Shown piece after piece: positions 16,432 to 25,826 of a DNA stretch of 58,397 nt. A model generated the notes under the pieces. The model was not told where the DNA came from. It was given only the letters and a program-made list of their open reading frames with translations, and did no database searches. Origin of the DNA: JBCCEJ01 sp039030335 (GTDB lineage Bacteria > Pseudomonadota > Gammaproteobacteria > HK1); the NCBI GenBank assembly GCA_039030335.1, contig JBCCEJ010000035.1, positions 1-58,397 of the forward strand, in the 5' to 3' direction. Every line of letters begins with the position of its first letter. The stretch's first letter is position 1. Position numbers and translations under genes: made by a program.

Positions 16432-18498
16432 TCAGGCCGCTATTGTCGTGCATACCATCGCGCCGCTTTCGGTGACGCCCACCCGCCAGCCGGGTGGGAC
16501 GATGGTGGTGCCGCCGGCTTCCTCAACGATGGCCGGGCCGTCGAACTCGAAGCCGACCGGCATCGTGTCGCGCGCGAAGATGGGCGTATCCATCCAACCG
16601 GTATCCTGCTCGGAGGAAGCGTCGATCCGCTCGAAATATACCGGGCGCTCCGCGAGCGGCGTCGGTGTTCCCGACGGCGCGGCAAACGCCAGGTCCGGCT
16701 TATCGACGATACCTTTGGCAACCAGACGCACGTTGACGATCTCAGCATCGTTGTCCGTATCGGCGTAGCCGAACGTGGCTTCGTGCAGCGCGTCGAAGTG
16801 GGCGCGCAGCGCGTCCAGGCCATCGCTGCCGCGCTGCCACTCAACCGGTAGCGTGAAGGACTGTCCGGCGTAGCGGATGTCGACCGTGTAGCTGAACTGA
16901 TGCCGCTCCGGTCCCATACCTTCACTTTCGAGTACCCGCGCACCGTCCGTTTCCAGTTCGTGGGCCACGGCGTCCAGATCCTCCAGCACCAGCGCGCTCA
17001 GTCGCCCGCCCCAGGGGCGCACAAAATCCCGTCGCTGATCGGCCAGCATCTGGCCGAGCGCTGAGAGGTGCCCCGGGTAGCGCGGCACCAGCACCGTCGA
17101 CATGCCCAGTTCCTCAGCCACGGCAAAGCCGTGCATTGGCCCGGCGCCGCCAAATGGGATCAGCACGAAGTCGCGCGGGTCGAAACCGCGGTGTACGGAG
17201 ACCTCGCGCACGGCGCCGGCCATTTTCGCGACCGCAACCGACAGGGCGCCGTTGGCGAGTCCGACGATGTCGTCGGTGCCGATTTCTTCCGCGATCGTTG
17301 CAAACGCGTTGCGCGATGCGTCGGCGTCCAGCATCAGGCCGCCAGCCAGCGGCCGTTCGGTCGGGAGCCGGCCGAGTAGCAGGTTGGCATCCGAGATGGT
17401 CGGGCGCGTACCGCCCCGGCCGTAACACGCCGGGCCGGGCGATGCGCCGGCGCTCTCCGGGCCGATCTGCAAAGTACCGTCTGCACCCACCCAGACGATC
17501 GAACCGCCGCCCGCGCCGATCGTATGAATGTCGAGCTGCGGCATCTGCAGCGGATATGCGTCGATCTGATTGTCGTACGCCATGCGCGGGGTCAGGTCTT
17601 TGACGAGCGCTACGTCGGTGCTGGTACCGCCCATGTCGAACGTGATGAAGTCTGGCGCGTCGGCGCTGGATGCGATCCGCACGCTGCCGCCGACGCCGCC
17701 GACCGGACCTGACAGGAACGTCGCGGCGCAGCGCCCCGCCGCCGTCTCGAGCGTCATCGCGCCGCCGTTCGAACCCATGATATTGATGCCGGCATTGATC
17801 CCGCCGGCCGCCAGCTCGTCGGCCAGCGTGGCCAGGTAACGACGCATCACTGGTGTCAGGTATGCGTTCAAAACGCAGGTCGAGGTGCGCTCGAATTCAC
17901 CGCGCTCGGGCGTGAGGTTGGCCGATTCAGACACGTCGACGTCGGGCAGGCGTTCACGGAGCGCGGCCGCCGTAGCGGCTTCGTTGCCGGCATTGACGTA
18001 CGCATTCACAAACGCGACGCCGACCGACTCGATGCCCAATTCCTTGAAGCGCGCGGTGAGCGCCTCCAGCTCGTCGAGCGCTGGCGGCAACAGCACCGAT
18101 CCGTCAGCGGCGGTGCGTTCGGTGAGTTCGAAGCGCCGGTCGCGAAGCACCAGCGGTGGCGGGCGCTGCCATTCGGTATCGAACAGCCCGCCGATCAGAC
18201 GTCGGCCCTTGCCGATCTCCAGTACATCGCGAAACCCGCGGGTCGTCAGCAGCGCCGTGTGCGCGCCTTTGCGCTCCAGCAGCGCGTTGGTCGCGATCGT
18301 GGTGCCGTGCACGAATGCGCGTATCGCGTCCATGTCGATACCGAGGTCGTGTAGGGCTGCCAATACGCCGCGCCACTGTTCGCCGGGCAATGACGGCACT
18401 TTCGCTGACAGCAGTTCGCCAGACGCTTCGTTGTAGGCCAGCAGGTCGGTGAAGGTGCCGCCAACGTCGACGCCGATCAGGTAGGGCTGAGTGCTCAT
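16432..18498 (-). CDS. hyuA: Hydantoinase/oxoprolinase subunit A-like
   Basis: A 688-residue ASKHA-fold ATPase of the HyuA/oxoprolinase family. The N-terminal phosphate-binding motif GVDVGGTFTDLLAY is intact, and HGTTIATNALLERKGA, FDMGGTSTDVALV and FGGAGPMHGFAVAEELG are family motifs. Length is typical (about 680-700). It forms a complex with HyuB to hydrolyse hydantoin- or oxoproline-like lactams with ATP. It starts 15 nt after the hyuB stop with a GGAGA Shine-Dalgarno. Substrate is unknown; acetone/acetophenone carboxylase subunits are related but usually have a third subunit, which is absent here. Confidence 0.9.
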   Translation of the reverse strand: MSTQPYLIGVDVGGTFTDLLAYNEASGELLSAKVPSLPGEQWRGVLAALHDLGIDMDAIRAFVHGTTIATNALLERKGAHTALLTTRGFRDVLEIGKGRRLIGGLFDTEWQRPPPLVLRDRRFELTERTAADGSVLLPPALDELEALTARFKELGIESVGVAFVNAYVNAGNEAATAAALRERLPDVDVSESANLTPERGEFERTSTCVLNAYLTPVMRRYLATLADELAAGGINAGINIMGSNGGAMTLETAAGRCAATFLSGPVGGVGGSVRIASSADAPDFITFDMGGTSTDVALVKDLTPRMAYDNQIDAYPLQMPQLDIHTIGAGGGSIVWVGADGTLQIGPESAGASPGPACYGRGGTRPTISDANLLLGRLPTERPLAGGLMLDADASRNAFATIAEEIGTDDIVGLANGALSVAVAKMAGAVREVSVHRGFDPRDFVLIPFGGAGPMHGFAVAEELGMSTVLVPRYPGHLSALGQMLADQRRDFVRPWGGRLSALVLEDLDAVAHELETDGARVLESEGMGPERHQFSYTVDIRYAGQSFTLPVEWQRGSDGLDALRAHFDALHEATFGYADTDNDAEIVNVRLVAKGIVDKPDLAFAAPSGTPTPLAERPVYFERIDASSEQDTGWMDTPIFARDTMPVGFEFDGPAIVEEAGGTTIVPPGWRVGVTESGAMVCTTIAA

Positions 18499-18513
18499 GG
18501 GTCGGAGTCTCCG

Positions 18514-20526
18514 TCAGGCAGGCGTCAGGGCGACAGCGCGGAGCTCGGCGGTATCACCCGCTTTCGCGCCGAGCACCGACAACCCTTCGGGACCAAGGCG
18601 GAGCGAGTCGAGCGTCGCATCTACCTGCACCCATCCGCGCAGCGCCGCACCGCTGCCCGCGAGCGTCAGTTCGACGAGCGAACCGTCGGTAACGGACAGG
18701 CGGTTTGCCAGGTCGGTCGGGAGCTTGAGTGTGCGCCGCGGTCCGTCGTAGTCGTCCTGGTTGCTTCCGGTGAGTGCGATCAGCACGCGTTCTTCCTGGA
18801 GCTGCGCCCGGGTCGCGGCAGTGGCGTCCTCGTCGACCGAACCATCGGCGGCCAGTACGACCCCGTAGCGCGCCTGCGCCTGCGTCGGGGTCAGGTATTC
18901 GAGCGCCACGTCGGCCCGCACGCGTTCGGGATTGCGGGTCAGCGGATCGCCGTAGCCACCTCCACCAGAAGACTCGAGGCGCACGATGTCGCCTGCTTTC
19001 AGTGCAAATCCGCCGACCTTGCCAGGCACCGGCGACGGTTCGATTTCCACACCGTCGCGCTCGACGACGAAGCGGTTGGCCGCGCCGCTGACGCCGGTGG
19101 CGACCCCGAACGGCGGGATCACCGCGTGGTCGGCCAGTACCGAAAGGCTGGCGCCATCGGACAGCACGCGAATGTCGCGGCGCATGCCGCAGCCGCCGCG
19201 GAACTCGCCGTCGCCGCACGAGCCGTCGCGCAGCCCGTAGTGTTCGATTCGCACCGGGCACTGCGCTTCAGCGATCTCGGTCGCCTGCACGGTGTTGAAG
19301 TCGCCTTCCGGGAACGCGCGCACCGCGTGGCTGCCATCCGACTGGCGAGTTGCCCCGGTGCCGGCGGCCGGATATTCGTAGAGCAGGAAGATGCCGTCGC
19401 TGCCGGGTTGCGGTCCGGACAGATACACGTGGTTGGCACCGCCCTTCAGGTCGCCGACCAGGCGATCGGGCAGCGCCTGCCCCAGAGCGGAAACCATCAT
19501 GCCGACCATCACGGCGCGGCATTCCGCCATGCCGCCGCACGGGGCCGGCAGTTTGGCGTTCAGGAAACTCCCGGGCGGGTTGATGACCGTGATCGGATTG
19601 AACGAACCGTGATTGACCGGGGTGTGTGGGTCCAGATATGACTTGACCACGCTTGCGACGGCGTTGAAGGCCATCGCCGGACCGACGTTGGTCGGGCCCA
19701 TCGTCTGCGGTCCGGAGCCGCTGAAATCGGCCGTGATGTCGTCGCCTTCGATGGTCAGCGCCAGCTTGCCGACCAGCGGGTCCGGGCTGTGGCCGTCGCT
19801 GTCCAGATAGCCTTCCGCGTAGTAGGTGCCGTCTGGCACCGCGCGCAGGCGTTCGCGCATCAAGCGTTCCGAACGGGCCACCAGTTCTTCCATCGAGTCG
19901 ATGAAGGCTTCGCCCCCGAAACGGGTGAACAGGCGTTGCAGATGTTCCGACGCTTTGCGCGCGGTACCGAGCATCGTGTTGAAGTCGCCGCGTCGCTCCG
20001 CCTTGATGCGCATGTTGTTGATGAGCAGATCGAGGAATGCGTGGTTCATGCGGCCCTGCTCGCAGATGCGTGTCGGCTCGATGCGCATACCTTCCTGGTA
20101 GATCTCCTTGACGCGACCGGAGAGTGAACCCGGGGTCATGCCGCCGACGTCACCCCAGTGGCAGCGCGTAGCGGTGAACATGACGTGCCGGCCGTTCAAG
20201 AAGATCGGGTCCAGCATCAGCACGTCGTTCAGGTGCGTGCCGCCGGTGTACGGATCGTTGTGCAGAAAGATGTCGCCGGGGTTGATGTCGCCAGCGAAGG
20301 TCTCGGCCACGACCGCAGCGGAGTACGGTACGGCAAAGATGTGGATCGGGTTGTCGGCTTGCCCCTGCGCGATCAGGCGCCCGTCGGCGGCCACCAGCGC
20401 GCACGAGAAATCGTGGCCTTCGTAGATGATCGACGAATACGAACTCCGGATGACGTTCGCGCGCATCTCGTTGACGACGGCGACCAGCGACTCGCGGATG
20501 AGCTCCAGGCGCCCGAGTTCGTTCAT
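18514..20526 (-). CDS. hyuB: Hydantoinase/oxoprolinase subunit B-like
   Basis: A 670-residue HyuB-family protein. Motifs include SYSSIIYEGHDFSCAL near the N-terminus, HNDPYTGGTHLNDVLMLDPIF, YADFSGSG-like TADFSGSGPQTMGP, and GGCGMRRDIRVL. The C-terminal 100 residues after SGGGGYGDPLTRNP form a variable extension with a second small domain (VLIALTGSNQDDYDGPRRTL). Its ATG overlaps the stop of the upstream aminotransferase gene (ATGA). Partner of HyuA. Confidence 0.9.
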   Translation of the reverse strand: MNELGRLELIRESLVAVVNEMRANVIRSSYSSIIYEGHDFSCALVAADGRLIAQGQADNPIHIFAVPYSAAVVAETFAGDINPGDIFLHNDPYTGGTHLNDVLMLDPIFLNGRHVMFTATRCHWGDVGGMTPGSLSGRVKEIYQEGMRIEPTRICEQGRMNHAFLDLLINNMRIKAERRGDFNTMLGTARKASEHLQRLFTRFGGEAFIDSMEELVARSERLMRERLRAVPDGTYYAEGYLDSDGHSPDPLVGKLALTIEGDDITADFSGSGPQTMGPTNVGPAMAFNAVASVVKSYLDPHTPVNHGSFNPITVINPPGSFLNAKLPAPCGGMAECRAVMVGMMVSALGQALPDRLVGDLKGGANHVYLSGPQPGSDGIFLLYEYPAAGTGATRQSDGSHAVRAFPEGDFNTVQATEIAEAQCPVRIEHYGLRDGSCGDGEFRGGCGMRRDIRVLSDGASLSVLADHAVIPPFGVATGVSGAANRFVVERDGVEIEPSPVPGKVGGFALKAGDIVRLESSGGGGYGDPLTRNPERVRADVALEYLTPTQAQARYGVVLAADGSVDEDATAATRAQLQEERVLIALTGSNQDDYDGPRRTLKLPTDLANRLSVTDGSLVELTLAGSGAALRGWVQVDATLDSLRLGPEGLSVLGAKAGDTAELRAVALTPA

Positions 20527-21449
20527 GCCGTGGCGCTCCGGGTCTGGTCGAGCGACTCGACCGCTTTGGCGCGCCAGTCGGAACCGACATCCTCGACCCA
20601 GGCCTGCACCAGCCGTTCGGTCACGGGCCCGGGTGCGCCGCCGGTCATGTTGACGCCGTCGACGGACCTGATCGGCAGCATGCAGATCGAGTTGCCGCTG
20701 TGGAAACCTTCATCGGCGGTCAGCAGGTCGTACGGGGTCAGCTGCCCTTCGCGCACGGGGATCCCGAGGCGTTCCGCCAGCTCGATGATGTAGCTGCGAT
20801 TGACCCCCGACAGGCAGTTCGTGGTGGGCGAGGTCAGCAGCTCACCATCGCGCACGAAAAAGCAGTTGTAACTCGGGCCTTCAGCCAGGAAGCCCTGCAT
20901 GTCGAGCATGATGCCCCACGCGCCGGCCTGCTTGGCTTCGAACTCGGCCTGGATGTGATTCATCTTGCCGCCGATCTTGGCGCGCGGTTCCACGCACTCT
21001 GGCGGCGTGCGGCGCACCGACGTGATGACGGACGGCACGCCTTCGACGTAGCCGTGGGCAAAGCGCTCGTAGTCCATCGGCAGCGTGAAGATGGCGAGCG
21101 TGTGGGAACTGCGCGAAATGTCCGGGTCGACGGAGAGACCGCCGCCGCGCGTCACCCAGTGATTGATGCGGAATTCGTCGCCCGTGCCGTAAACGCCGCG
21201 ATTGCGCTCTACCAGTTCGTTCGAGATGGCTTCCATCTCGTCGACGTCCATGCCGGGGTCGAGGCGGGCGTAGCGGCACGACATGTACAGGCGCTCGATA
21301 TGCGCGCGCATCCGCCAGGGGGTGCCGCCAAAAGTGCGCGACGAGTCGTACACGCTGTCGCCGTAGAGAAAGCCGCGATCGAGGATTGACACGCGGGCCG
21401 AGGATTCCTCCACGAACTCGCCGTTCAGGTAGGCAATGCGTTCAGGCAT
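20523..21449 (-). CDS. Class IV (branched-chain-type) PLP aminotransferase
   Basis: A 308-residue fold-type IV PLP enzyme. The N-terminal YLNGEFV, the RGFLYGDSVYDSSRTF motif, the probable PLP lysine in PRAKIGGKMNH, and the cofactor phosphate region EGPSYNCFFV followed by LSGVNRSYIIELAERL are all present. It is the first gene of a coupled operon with hyuB and hyuA, which suggests it supplies or consumes an amino acid linked to lactam hydrolysis. D- or L-specificity cannot be told. Confidence 0.88.
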   Translation of the reverse strand: MPERIAYLNGEFVEESSARVSILDRGFLYGDSVYDSSRTFGGTPWRMRAHIERLYMSCRYARLDPGMDVDEMEAISNELVERNRGVYGTGDEFRINHWVTRGGGLSVDPDISRSSHTLAIFTLPMDYERFAHGYVEGVPSVITSVRRTPPECVEPRAKIGGKMNHIQAEFEAKQAGAWGIMLDMQGFLAEGPSYNCFFVRDGELLTSPTTNCLSGVNRSYIIELAERLGIPVREGQLTPYDLLTADEGFHSGNSICMLPIRSVDGVNMTGGAPGPVTERLVQAWVEDVGSDWRAKAVESLDQTRSATA

Positions 21450-21854
21450 GGGGGTTGGGTTCCACGTTGGGCCGCGCGTTCAGCGCGCGGATGGTCCGTT
21501 AGCGCCCGGGCATGGGGCGGCCGGGTCACGATCACGTGCGGCAGTGTGCCCGAAGTGCCATTTGGTTTGGCCGATCGTTTCGCTTTTGGAGCGGGATCAA
21601 GGCCGCCGGGCATACCGCCGGGGCGGGTCTCGCGACGTTGGTTACGACTGGAATCTATACCGCAAGAAACTCTATAATTCAGGGCCTGTCGACGGCCTTC
21701 GGGCAGCCGGTTCGGACTATGTCAGATCGGCCGCCGACAGTGTCATTCCAGCTTCGGCGACGCTGCTTGACCAGCGTATCGGGTTATCGACCCGACGCCA
21801 CTCCGGTTCGCTGCAGAACCAGGCGACGACTGACAACGTCTGGGAGTTCTTCTA
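21450..21854. other. Divergent intergenic region, no gene seen
   Basis: About 400 nt lie between the aminotransferase operon (-) and the glycan operon (+). ORFs here lack protein-like features. It must hold both promoters. The only good element is a consensus -10 hexamer listed separately. Confidence 0.4.
21673..21678 (+). promoter_or_regulatory. Candidate -10 box (TATAAT) for the glycan operon
   Basis: A perfect TATAAT stands out in GC-rich surroundings, about 175 nt upstream of the first gene of the plus-strand operon. No matching -35 box lies at 16-18 nt, so an activator would probably be needed. It implies a long 5' leader. Confidence 0.35.
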
Positions 21855-24113
21855 ATGACATTGTCGCTGCTCGCGCCCATCGTCCAATGCGCTCGACGAG
21901 CTGCGCAAAGCGAGACCGTGGATTCACCTGGTGCGCTGCGCCGGCTCGTGCTGCATCTTGCGTTGTTGCTCGCGTTTTGCGCGGTCGCTTTCAGCCGCAA
22001 CGCCGGCCAGCTTCTGCAAGGTCTGGACGGCACGTACATGATGGTCATGGCCGCCCAGCAGACCACGTGGCTGGAGACCTCTACAGGTGTCTCCAGCAAT
22101 CTGTTCCAGGCGCTCGGAAACATCTGGATCCCGCTCAATATGAATCTCCTGCCGGCCTATCTCGTCGGGCTGCTCGCGGGCGGTGGTGGCGAGGTCAACC
22201 CCCTGGCCGCGTATCTGGTTTTCGTCGTTGAATTGTTTCTCGCCTGTTATCTGTTTGCCCGGCTCGTACGGCTTCGTGACACGACCGCGTTGCTCGGTGC
22301 ATGGTTGCTCAGCCTGATCGCGATGCCGGTGTTCGGAGCGGCCAAGATATATGGCATCTTCTCGCTTAGCCCGCATCTCACGACCGTCATGTTGTGCGCC
22401 ATCGCATTGACGTGGCTGTTCGCCCGCATTTCTCCAACATCACCCGTTGGCTCCCTGCTGAGCGCCGCAGCGATGTTCGGGTTATCGATGTACGTCGCCG
22501 TGTCGCAACCCGTGTTTTTTATCCTCCTGGCGCCGTTTTGCCTCGCGATCGCATGCGGGCTATTGCTCGCTGCCAGTTCGCGCACCGAACTCCTCGTGCG
22601 GGTCGCGGCCGCCGCCTTGATCATCAGCGCGCTGGTGACGTTGGGGGTGCACGACTACCTGCGCGGTTTGTACGAATACACCGCCGCTAACGTCTACGAT
22701 GCGCGCCTGGCGAACGTGCGCAAAACGACGTACGAGATATCCATCGCTTTTCAAAGCGCTACCTGGGGCCCAACGGGTGTGTTGCTGTTCGTGGGCGGTG
22801 CGCTCGGGGCTGGTCTCTTGCTGCTGAGCGGCAACCGGCAGACGACAAGCATTGCGACGGTCTGCCTGGCGGCTGTCGCGTTGCTGCTCGGCGCCGGCCT
22901 ATGGACGGTGCTCGGAGATGGTTGGCAAGGACCATCACCCGTTTATTTCGAGATGCTGTTCTGGCCCGCTTACGCGGTGTTCTCAGCGACACTGCTGCGA
23001 ATGCTTGCGCAAGCGGTATTCGACCTGCTGCCAGCACGGTTCCTGAAAACCGCGCTCGGGCCGATGCGCAATGTACCGAGGCCCGCGATTGTGGCTGCGC
23101 TCCCGTGGCTCTTGCTGGCGGTCGTACCGGGAACGTCGATGTTGTCCGAACGTGCTTTCCCCTATCCGCCGAAAGAAACGCCCATCGTCAAGCAGCTGCG
23201 GGAACTTGTTGCCCTGGAACCGGGGCAACTCTACCGCGGCCGCGTCGCTACCTACACCGGCATGCATCTCGGCGCGTCGGCCGGTTGGATCGAACTGCAT
23301 GGTGTCGATCACAAGTTTGTGGAGCTGAGCGGAAACGACCACCGTAGTGTCGGGCTGTGGCACTTCGGCATTCCGACGCTGTTTGAATACAGTCAGTTCA
23401 TCACACCGATGTTTTTCGGTGTGGCCACCGCGTTGCTCAGCGTTCCGGACGACCCGCAATTGCGCAACATCGTCGTGCTGCGGCGTTTGAATTCGCATGT
23501 GCTCGCCGCGCTGGGCGTGAGCTATATCGTCTCCGACGCGGCGATCGAAGAACCGGGAACGGTCGAACTGCGCCATCGACACGAGCAGCTCGGCCTGTAC
23601 CTCTACGAACTCGTAGACAGCAACACGGCCGGCTGGGCGCCGACCGAAGTGGTTGGCGTTGGTACTGGCGCCGAGGCGCTCGCCCGTCTTCAGGCTGGCC
23701 GGTTCGACCTGCGCAAGACGGCGTTGCTGGTAAACGAAGAGGTGCCAGCGCTGACGCCGGTGACGGACAGCAAGCTGATCGCTGAACGTGACGGTATGCG
23801 TGTTCAGGCCTCCGCTATCGGGCCAGCGCTATTGCTTCTGCCGCTCGAATTCAGCCACTGCTACGGCTTTGAGAATTCGCCGGGACTGACGACATCGCCG
23901 CGGCTGGTACGCGTGAACCTGCTGCAGATGGGTCTGTTGTTCGAAAGCGAGGCAGACGGCCGCCTTCGTTTCTACACGGGTCTGCTCGACTCCCAACGCT
24001 GTCGACTGGAAGATCTGGCGGACTTCGAAGCCTTGGCGTTGCCTGCGACGCTGGCCCGAACGAGGCAACCTGTCGCGGACCCGGCCCTACTCGCTGCAGG
24101 ACATCGACCGTGA
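21855..24113 (+). CDS. Large polytopic membrane protein (GT-C-like), glycan operon
   Basis: A 752-residue protein with roughly 11 hydrophobic segments in residues 30-450 (for example LLLAFCAVAF, YLVFVVELFLACYLFA, ALLGAWLLSLIAMPVFG, PVFFILLAPFCLAIACGLLL, GVLLFVGGALGAGLLLL, AIVAALPWLLLAVV), followed by a soluble, probably periplasmic domain of about 300 residues. This is the layout of lipid-linked GT-C glycosyltransferases or YfhO-like proteins, but no catalytic motif is certain. It is the first gene of the glycan operon and overlaps the next gene by a GTGA. A membrane-side transferase acting on an undecaprenyl-linked glycan is a reasonable inference. Confidence 0.7.
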   Translation: MTLSLLAPIVQCARRAAQSETVDSPGALRRLVLHLALLLAFCAVAFSRNAGQLLQGLDGTYMMVMAAQQTTWLETSTGVSSNLFQALGNIWIPLNMNLLPAYLVGLLAGGGGEVNPLAAYLVFVVELFLACYLFARLVRLRDTTALLGAWLLSLIAMPVFGAAKIYGIFSLSPHLTTVMLCAIALTWLFARISPTSPVGSLLSAAAMFGLSMYVAVSQPVFFILLAPFCLAIACGLLLAASSRTELLVRVAAAALIISALVTLGVHDYLRGLYEYTAANVYDARLANVRKTTYEISIAFQSATWGPTGVLLFVGGALGAGLLLLSGNRQTTSIATVCLAAVALLLGAGLWTVLGDGWQGPSPVYFEMLFWPAYAVFSATLLRMLAQAVFDLLPARFLKTALGPMRNVPRPAIVAALPWLLLAVVPGTSMLSERAFPYPPKETPIVKQLRELVALEPGQLYRGRVATYTGMHLGASAGWIELHGVDHKFVELSGNDHRSVGLWHFGIPTLFEYSQFITPMFFGVATALLSVPDDPQLRNIVVLRRLNSHVLAALGVSYIVSDAAIEEPGTVELRHRHEQLGLYLYELVDSNTAGWAPTEVVGVGTGAEALARLQAGRFDLRKTALLVNEEVPALTPVTDSKLIAERDGMRVQASAIGPALLLLPLEFSHCYGFENSPGLTTSPRLVRVNLLQMGLLFESEADGRLRFYTGLLDSQRCRLEDLADFEALALPATLARTRQPVADPALLAAGHRP

Positions 24114-25066
24114 CGACTGGACCAGAACCCGACGGAATCTTGCTGACCGTTGTCAGCCCTGTCTACCGGGCCCGAGATTGCGTAGATGAGCTTTGTCAAC
24201 GGCTGACCGCAGCTTGCGCCAACATCACCGACCGGTTCGAGGTCATCCTGGTCGATGATGCGTGCCCCGAAAACTCGTGGGAGTTGATCGAGCGGCAGGC
24301 CGAACGGGACGAGCGCATAAAGGGGATTCGCCTGGTACGTAACTTCGGCCAACACCACGCGGTAACGGCAGGGCTCGACCACGCACGCGGAGAATGGGTG
24401 GTCGTCATGGATTGTGATCTGCAAGAAGCCCCAGAAGAGATCCCGAGACTGTATGCAAAGGCCACCGAAGAGGGGCACCTGTGCGTGATGGCGAGGCGAA
24501 CGGAGCGCAAGGACAACTGGTTCAAGACCTTGCAATCGAAGCTCTTCTACCGGTTGTTCTCCTACCTGACGGATCTAAAAGAACTGAACGGCACCGTCAC
24601 GAACTTTGGCATTGCACACCGCCAAGTGATCGACCAGATCGTCGGGCTGCGGGAAGCTTCACGGTTTTACCCTGGCTTTCTGTTCTGGTTGGGCTACCCA
24701 ACCGCGTTCGTTGAAGTGCAACACCACACCCGCTTCGCCGGGGATACTTCGTATACCTTCCTGAAGCTGTTGCAACATTCGCGCGATATCATCCTGGCCT
24801 ATTCGACGAAGCCGCTGACGCTCTGCGTGATGCTGGGCGCCATCGTGGCAACCGGCGCATTTTTGACTGGCACCCTGTATTTCTTCTGGGTGCTGCTCTT
24901 TGGCACTCAGGTAACTGGTTGGCCCAGCCTGATGATCACGCTGCTGTTCAGCGTCGGCATTCTCGTGACCACGCTCGGCATGGTCGGCCTCTACGTGGGG
25001 CGTGTTCTGGTCGAGGTCAAAGGGCGCCCGATTTACGTTATTAGGAAGAGTACTTTCGATGCTTGA
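24110..25066 (+). CDS. Family 2 glycosyltransferase (polyprenyl-phosphate type)
   Basis: A 318-residue GT-A enzyme. Family motifs are LTVVSPVYRARDCV, VILVDDACPENS, VMDCDLQEAPEEIPRL (DxD-type metal site) and a C-terminal pair of membrane helices (LCVMLGAIVATGAFLTGTLY and LMITLLFSVGILVTTLGMVG). This matches ArnC/DPM1-like enzymes that move a sugar from a nucleotide to undecaprenyl phosphate. The GTG start overlaps the previous stop by 4 nt, and the next gene begins inside its last codons. Confidence 0.9.
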   Translation: MTTGPEPDGILLTVVSPVYRARDCVDELCQRLTAACANITDRFEVILVDDACPENSWELIERQAERDERIKGIRLVRNFGQHHAVTAGLDHARGEWVVVMDCDLQEAPEEIPRLYAKATEEGHLCVMARRTERKDNWFKTLQSKLFYRLFSYLTDLKELNGTVTNFGIAHRQVIDQIVGLREASRFYPGFLFWLGYPTAFVEVQHHTRFAGDTSYTFLKLLQHSRDIILAYSTKPLTLCVMLGAIVATGAFLTGTLYFFWVLLFGTQVTGWPSLMITLLFSVGILVTTLGMVGLYVGRVLVEVKGRPIYVIRKSTFDA

Positions 25067-25802
25067 AGTGACCTGGGATTACACCGCGCTGGCGGCCACC
25101 TACGACAAGCGCGGCGATTACGCCGACCTGGCCATTGACAAACTGCTCGACCGTGCCGCGCCCGACAGGAATCTGCCGATCGCGGACATCGGCGCAGGGA
25201 CGGGCAAGCTCACGAAGATGCTGCTGGCACGCGGCTTCACGGTTAACGCCGTAGAGCCGAACGATGCGATGCGCGGGTTCGGAATCGACAACACCGCCGG
25301 TGAAAGCGTGGTCTGGAGCGTCGGCACGGGTGAGGCAACCGGCCTGGACGCTAGCGCGCACGACCTTGTGACATTCGGTTCGTCTTTCAACGTCACGGAT
25401 CGCCAGGCGGCTTTGAAAGAAGTAGCACGGCTCTTGAAGCCGGATGGCTGGTTCGCCTGCATGTGGAATCATCGCAATCTGGAGACGGCCTTGCAGCGCG
25501 CTTGCGAAGACGCGATCAAGCAACGCATCGACGACTACGGATACGGAACGCGTCGGGAAGACCAGACCGAAGTTATTCGCGCATCGAGTTTGTTCAGGCC
25601 TTCCGAGTTCATCGAGGAATCCGTAGTGCATCAGATACCGCGGGCAGACTTCATGGCTGCTTGGGCTTCACACGGGACCTTACAACGACAAGCTGGTGAT
25701 AAGTTCAACGATGTGATCGAAGCGATCGACGCCGCGGTGCCGGACGATCCCGTACTCGATGTCGAGTACACCACACGACTGTGGTGCGCTCAGCTCGCTT
25801 GA
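25059..25802 (+). CDS. SAM-dependent methyltransferase
   Basis: A 247-residue class I methyltransferase. The ATG at 25059 has an AGGAAG Shine-Dalgarno and overlaps the end of the glycosyltransferase gene. SAM motif I is IADIGAGTGKLTK (about 39-51), followed by NAVEPNDAM (motif II) and LVTFGSSFNV (motif IV). Its place between glycosyltransferase and phosphoramidate-type genes makes it a candidate O-methylating enzyme for a sugar or for the phosphoramidate itself. Confidence 0.85.
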   Translation: MLEVTWDYTALAATYDKRGDYADLAIDKLLDRAAPDRNLPIADIGAGTGKLTKMLLARGFTVNAVEPNDAMRGFGIDNTAGESVVWSVGTGEATGLDASAHDLVTFGSSFNVTDRQAALKEVARLLKPDGWFACMWNHRNLETALQRACEDAIKQRIDDYGYGTRREDQTEVIRASSLFRPSEFIEESVVHQIPRADFMAAWASHGTLQRQAGDKFNDVIEAIDAAVPDDPVLDVEYTTRLWCAQLA

Positions 25803-25826
25803 AGTCGCTCACTCAGAATCGATCAG

